DNA from: Nitrospira sp. CG24C
GTDB lineage: Bacteria; Nitrospirota; Nitrospiria; Nitrospirales; Nitrospiraceae
DNA: 64,000 nt
Assembly: GCA_002869885.2 (NCBI GenBank)
Contig: NEWR02000017.1
Coordinates: 164,627 to 228,626 of the forward strand
Reading direction: 5' to 3'
Part shown: one piece after another, positions 60,474 through 64,000 of the stretch
How the letters are laid out: each line of letters begins with the position of its first letter
Numbering within the stretch: the first letter of the stretch is position 1
Program-made: the position numbers and the translations under genes
The notes under the pieces: generated by a model
What the model was told of the DNA's origin: nothing
Databases searched by the model: none
The model's input: the letters and a program-made list of their open reading frames with translations, nothing else

Positions 60474-61817
60474 TCAGAATCGGGTGACGCTTGAAAAGTT
60501 GAAATCGCGCAGTGTCATTGCCGGCACGAGCAGCTTGCCGGTTTCAGACGTGATCGCTTCAGTTGGACTGGTGAAGGCCTCGATCCGGTTGAAGACTCGC
60601 AGCGGGCTCTCGTGAAACCGAAAATTCTTCACTGCCGACACAATTATTCCGTTCTCGACGAGAAACGTGCCGTCTCTCGTCATACCAGTCAGGGTGAGAT
60701 CGGTTGGATTGACCGTCCGGATGTACCAGAAGTTCGTCACGAGTATGGCTCTCTCTGTTCCCTTGATTAACTCCTGTAATGTCGGCAAGGACGACCCTCC
60801 TCCTGAGAGACAGGGCGCGTCGAGCGTGGGGATTCGGTCGATCCCTCGCGCCTTCGCGGTGAACCGATCGTACGCAAGCTGTGCGAGCCGCCCCTCTGAA
60901 ATCCAGTCGGATGCCACGGTCGGCAATCCATCGGTGGTGAACCCAATGCCTAAAAGATCCTCGTGTGCCGGCAGATTACGGAGCGTCAGTCGCTTGTCGA
61001 CGATCGGCTGGCCCAACTTGCCCGAGAAGGCGCTCATGCCTTTCTCGTAAGACTTCGCATCGAGCATCCAGAGCAGCGAAGACCACAGCCCCGCGACGGC
61101 AGCCGGCTCAAGAATCACGGTATAGCGGCCCGGCGGCAGCTCGCGCACCTCCAGGCCTCGCTTGGCCTTATCGATCGCGGTGAGTGTCCGCTCCTGGACC
61201 CTCAGATGATCGATGGACCGATGGGCCGAGGCGCCCCAGCCAGTGGCCTCGCCGGCCTGAACTGTGAGGCTGAATCGTGCATCGGTTCGCTCTTCATGGG
61301 CAAAGAGTCCCGTACTCGCAGCCACTCCGACTGTCGCGACCGACGAGGACACAATCCCGGCGGCGCCAAGATTTTCCATCCGGCATTGCCCGATCGCCTC
61401 GTTTGCATATTCCAGCCGACGGGCCGGCCCGGCCACGACAGTTTCAGCTCGCGTTGTAGGAGACGTCACATATTGCCGTGGCTCTACCGGCGAGAGATAT
61501 TCCGGATCGTCCGGCGACAAATGCGCGATCTGCACAGCTCTGGCCACCGTCTCTTGCACCGATCCCGCGGTAAAGTCCGTCGTACCGGCGGTGCCATGAC
61601 GCCGCCCAAACGCCACCGTCACATTCAAAGACCCGCGCCTCGTATCGACGTTCTGGATCACCTGATTGTTTGCAAACCGCGTCGTTCCGCTCTGCTGATC
61701 GTGCAACGACAGCAGCGTGTGGTCGCCGGTCGAATGTTTCAGGACCAGGTCCGCGAGAAATCGGAACTCCTCACGGCTCGTCAGCTTCGGCCAGGTCTTG
61801 TGACCGGTTGTGCTCAT
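60474..61817 (-). CDS. TldE/PmbA-like protein
   Basis: 447 residues, the non-catalytic partner in the TldD-TldE protease system. Visible features: FANNQVIQNVDTRRGSLNVT, GLFAHEERTDARFSLTVQAG and WISEGRLAQLAYDRFTAKAR, ending with a RDFNFSSVTRF tail. No HExxxH motif, as expected for TldE. Its ATG overlaps the stop of tldD by four bases. In known systems TldDE degrades flexible peptides such as microcin precursors and the CcdA antitoxin. Confidence 0.88.
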   Translation of the reverse strand: MSTTGHKTWPKLTSREEFRFLADLVLKHSTGDHTLLSLHDQQSGTTRFANNQVIQNVDTRRGSLNVTVAFGRRHGTAGTTDFTAGSVQETVARAVQIAHLSPDDPEYLSPVEPRQYVTSPTTRAETVVAGPARRLEYANEAIGQCRMENLGAAGIVSSSVATVGVAASTGLFAHEERTDARFSLTVQAGEATGWGASAHRSIDHLRVQERTLTAIDKAKRGLEVRELPPGRYTVILEPAAVAGLWSSLLWMLDAKSYEKGMSAFSGKLGQPIVDKRLTLRNLPAHEDLLGIGFTTDGLPTVASDWISEGRLAQLAYDRFTAKARGIDRIPTLDAPCLSGGGSSLPTLQELIKGTERAILVTNFWYIRTVNPTDLTLTGMTRDGTFLVENGIIVSAVKNFRFHESPLRVFNRIEAFTSPTEAITSETGKLLVPAMTLRDFNFSSVTRF

Positions 61818-63271
61818 AATCCGGCCTGCCCTCCGATGACGTTCACGTTACGGAACCGCGCATGGGAGGCCGCGTGGGTCATCCAGCCGGACTGGGCAGG
61901 CTGACCCTTGCCGCACGTGATAAATCCGTACCGGCGGCGGTGCGACCGATCTGCGACTCCGTCGCAGCTACTCCAGAACTCCGGCGTAATCCCATGGTAG
62001 ACGACATCACGAACCATGTGGGTACGTTTGCCATTCTCGATCATCCAGAACGCGTCTCCACCGAACTGGAAGTTATACCGTCGTTGATCGATGCTGTAGG
62101 ACCCGTGGCCTTCAATGTAGATGCCCCGCTTGACGTCTGCCAGCAGCTCGTCGAGAGTGGCAACGCCCGGTTCAAGGCCGATGTTCGCGATGCGGACGAT
62201 CGGAACACTACCCCAGCTGTCTGCCCGGTTGGACCCGCGCGAGCGACTCTCACCGACTTTCGGCGCGACTTCGCGGTTCGTGCAATAACCGATAAAGATC
62301 CCATCGCGCACGATATCCCACTTTTGACAGGCCACACCGTCGTCGTCGTAACCGGTCGCGGCGAGGGTCTCCGGTTCACAGTTGTCAGCCACAAGACTCA
62401 CGTGCGGAGAGCCATAGCGAAAGGTGCCTCGTTTGTCGGTTGTGAGAAAGCTGGTGCCGGCATAGTTGGCCTCGTACCCGAGCGTGCGGTCGAGCTCGCT
62501 CGGATGACCGCAGGATTCATGCATGGTGAGCGACAGATGTTCCGGATCGAGGATGAGATCGTACAGGCCCGGCTCGGTGGTGGGCGCCTTCACTTTCTCG
62601 ACGGCCTGAGACGCGATGCGCGGAGCCTCGGCCAGAAAATTTGCGTCCTCGATCAATTCATAGCCCATCCGAAGATGCGGCGTATTGAAGCTCCGCGAAG
62701 CAAATCGCCCGTCATGAACCGCCGTGGCATCGAAATCTCCGCTCAGGGCAAGGAGGTCGAACTCCAGACGCGACCCTTCGGTCGACACAAAGAGTTTGCG
62801 GTCCTGACGAGCCCACAGGCTCGCACTGCTCCGCACGATGCCGGGCTGCCGATGGACATATTCCATCGTCTCTAGTAACAGCGCGGTTTTTCTTTCAAGC
62901 GCGACGGCAAATGGATCGATACGCTGTGCCGTGACAACCCGGTCTCGATGGACCGGCTCATCGGCAAGCTTCACCCTTTCACTCGCGAGAGACGCAGAGC
63001 CTTTCGCGATCTCGATCGCCAACTCAGCCACACGCGGCGCCTCTTCAAGCGACAGCACCGAACTGGCGGCAAAGCCCCAGGCGCCGTGATAGAGGACGCG
63101 GATCCCAAACCCTCTGTCCTGCGACTCTCGAATGGACGCGATCCGGCGATCTTCGCCGCGAATGGTCTGGGTTCTGCTGTCGAGAATCCGGATATCGCCG
63201 TACTCGGCCCCGGATGCGATAATACGTTTCAGCGCGAGCTCGGCGAGTTCATCCCAGATTGGAGCGCTCAT
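61814..63271 (-). CDS. tldD: TldD-like metalloprotease subunit
   Basis: 485 residues. Zinc motif HESCGHPSELD (HExxxH form) in LSLTMHESCGHPSE, with downstream YGSPHVSLVADNCEPETLA and EVAPKVGESRSRGSNRADSW. N-terminal DELAELALKRIIASGAEYGD matches the family. It forms the hetero-oligomeric protease with the TldE-like protein encoded next. The ATG at 63271 begins the standard N-terminus. Confidence 0.92.
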   Translation of the reverse strand: MSAPIWDELAELALKRIIASGAEYGDIRILDSRTQTIRGEDRRIASIRESQDRGFGIRVLYHGAWGFAASSVLSLEEAPRVAELAIEIAKGSASLASERVKLADEPVHRDRVVTAQRIDPFAVALERKTALLLETMEYVHRQPGIVRSSASLWARQDRKLFVSTEGSRLEFDLLALSGDFDATAVHDGRFASRSFNTPHLRMGYELIEDANFLAEAPRIASQAVEKVKAPTTEPGLYDLILDPEHLSLTMHESCGHPSELDRTLGYEANYAGTSFLTTDKRGTFRYGSPHVSLVADNCEPETLAATGYDDDGVACQKWDIVRDGIFIGYCTNREVAPKVGESRSRGSNRADSWGSVPIVRIANIGLEPGVATLDELLADVKRGIYIEGHGSYSIDQRRYNFQFGGDAFWMIENGKRTHMVRDVVYHGITPEFWSSCDGVADRSHRRRYGFITCGKGQPAQSGWMTHAASHARFRNVNVIGGQAGL

Positions 63272-63382
63272 CGCGTGACCGCCTTGGTGAGGAGAGGGAA
63301 GGGGCGAAAACGACGTTAGTATAGCAGGATCTGGCGGGAGATCGCAGAGGAAGTAAAAGGATCTGCTGCGAGCGGGGATTGT

Positions 63383-64000
63383 TTAGAATAGTCCGGCGAT
63401 ACCGGTGCTGATTTTTTCTTGGATGATCGGCGTGGCTTCCGGAATGTCCAAATCTTTTTGCCGAACATGGCCGACCGTCCGCATCTGCTGGACCTTCAAT
63501 AGGGGACTGTCGCTCTTCCGATCGGCGACTGTCCCTGTGACACCCGGCTGACCAATCGTCTTGCCGAGCTTTCGATCGGTGATCTGCACGTCGGTCACGC
63601 ACAGGTAGATCACGCCCTCTTCCTTCGGCGGTGCTTGCATGCCGGGGAAGCCTCCTTGCCCGCCGCTCATGGCCATGGCCCGAGCCATCATCGCGTTGAT
63701 ATCGGGCATCCCGCCCATCCCAGCCATTCCGCCACCCGACTTATCACCGGCAGAGACCAAGGTTGCGCCGCCGCTGCTGATACCGGCGCCGGGGCCGGCT
63801 TTCACTACGCTTTCCGGTGTGACACCCTCCGCTGCCTTGTGACAGTAAATCACCTTGGCTTGAATCCAATAGTTTGCCTGCTGTGGATCTTTGAGCAGTT
63901 GATAACCCTTCGCTTCAAGTTTGCTGTTGACCTCGTTTAACGTCACCTGCTGATTCTCGGAGGCGTTGCGGAGTTGCGTGTAGACGGTTCGGTTGGTATT
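63383..64000 (-). CDS. TraT-like complement-resistance protein, C-terminal part
   Basis: The frame continues to the end of the window on the minus strand. It reads TNRTVYTQLRNASENQQVTL then NEVNSKLEAKGYQLLKDPQQ and ANYWIQAKVIYCHKAAEG, as in TraT (variable-loop lipoprotein family): alanine/glycine-rich central region (GGGMAGMGGMPDINAMMARA) and VYLCVTDVQITDRKLGKTIG. The start and lipobox lie outside. TraT mediates surface exclusion and serum resistance on plasmids, but chromosomal relatives are common, so this is not evidence of conjugation. Confidence 0.8.
   Translation of the reverse strand, partial: NTNRTVYTQLRNASENQQVTLNEVNSKLEAKGYQLLKDPQQANYWIQAKVIYCHKAAEGVTPESVVKAGPGAGISSGGATLVSAGDKSGGGMAGMGGMPDINAMMARAMAMSGGQGGFPGMQAPPKEEGVIYLCVTDVQITDRKLGKTIGQPGVTGTVADRKSDSPLLKVQQMRTVGHVRQKDLDIPEATPIIQEKISTGIAGLF

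Noticed and set aside
63383-64000. Plasmid or conjugative region because of TraT similarity
   Set aside because: TraT-like proteins are common on chromosomes and no other conjugation genes are present.

Overview
The window (64 kb, roughly 55-60% GC by eye) looks like chromosome of a Gram-negative bacterium, most likely the genus Nitrospira (phylum Nitrospirota). That assignment is an inference from memory, not a search. It rests on ADP-heptose (LPS core) genes, periplasmic chaperones, lipoproteins, PilZ proteins, an HzsA-related c-type heme protein and a dense set of intergenic repeats of a kind I associate with Nitrospira. No rRNA, tRNA, CRISPR array, prophage or intact insertion sequence is visible.

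Layout. 1-2.3 kb: pyruvate kinase 5' end (running out of the window), a barnase-like secreted RNase overlapping its barstar-like inhibitor, a YidB-like protein. 2.3-9.5 kb: hemL, small unknown genes, a YefM-YoeB toxin-antitoxin module with a recognisable operator, EthD and YcxB proteins, a YbgC thioesterase. 9.5-12.4 kb: an orphan CARF-domain protein of the CRISPR-associated TIGR02710 type, divergent from an nfeD-stomatin pair. 12.4-16.4 kb: gmhA, a deoxyhypusine-synthase-like gene, sprT-like, DNA polymerase IV and hldC in one tightly packed run. 16.4-29.4 kb: mfd, two SurA-type chaperones, engB, mtgA, a 1.2-kb tandem duplication (mtgA tail, VOC gene, isoaspartyl peptidase), then murJ-ogt-dtd. 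29.5-41.9 kb: PilZ protein, a 5'-truncated cadherin-repeat adhesin, DUF3467, BaiN-type flavoprotein, exonuclease III, small envelope proteins, a disulfide oxidoreductase, a frameshifted HzsA-related lipoprotein, a CBS protein. 41.9-50.3 kb: BcsA with a BcsS-like outer-membrane protein, a MEKHLA gene bracketed by inverted repeats, leuCD, CorA. 50.7-64 kb: CysQ-like phosphatase, PilB/GspE ATPase plus PilZ, aminotransferase, lytic transglycosylase, LOG-like protein, MsrA, a TPR protein, TldE-TldD and the start of a TraT-like gene.

The most distinctive signal is between the genes. Two related interspersed families occur: a 192-bp element with about 18-bp inverted ends (family A) and hairpin elements whose ends read roughly GGATGCTGAAAAAGTCCGCC (family B). 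Many hairpin arms are built from tandem 6-8-base units, and the unit differs from locus to locus while the inverted architecture is kept. Almost all sit directly 3' of a gene. Every gene I found ending in the tetranucleotide CTAG (stop TAG) abuts one of these elements.
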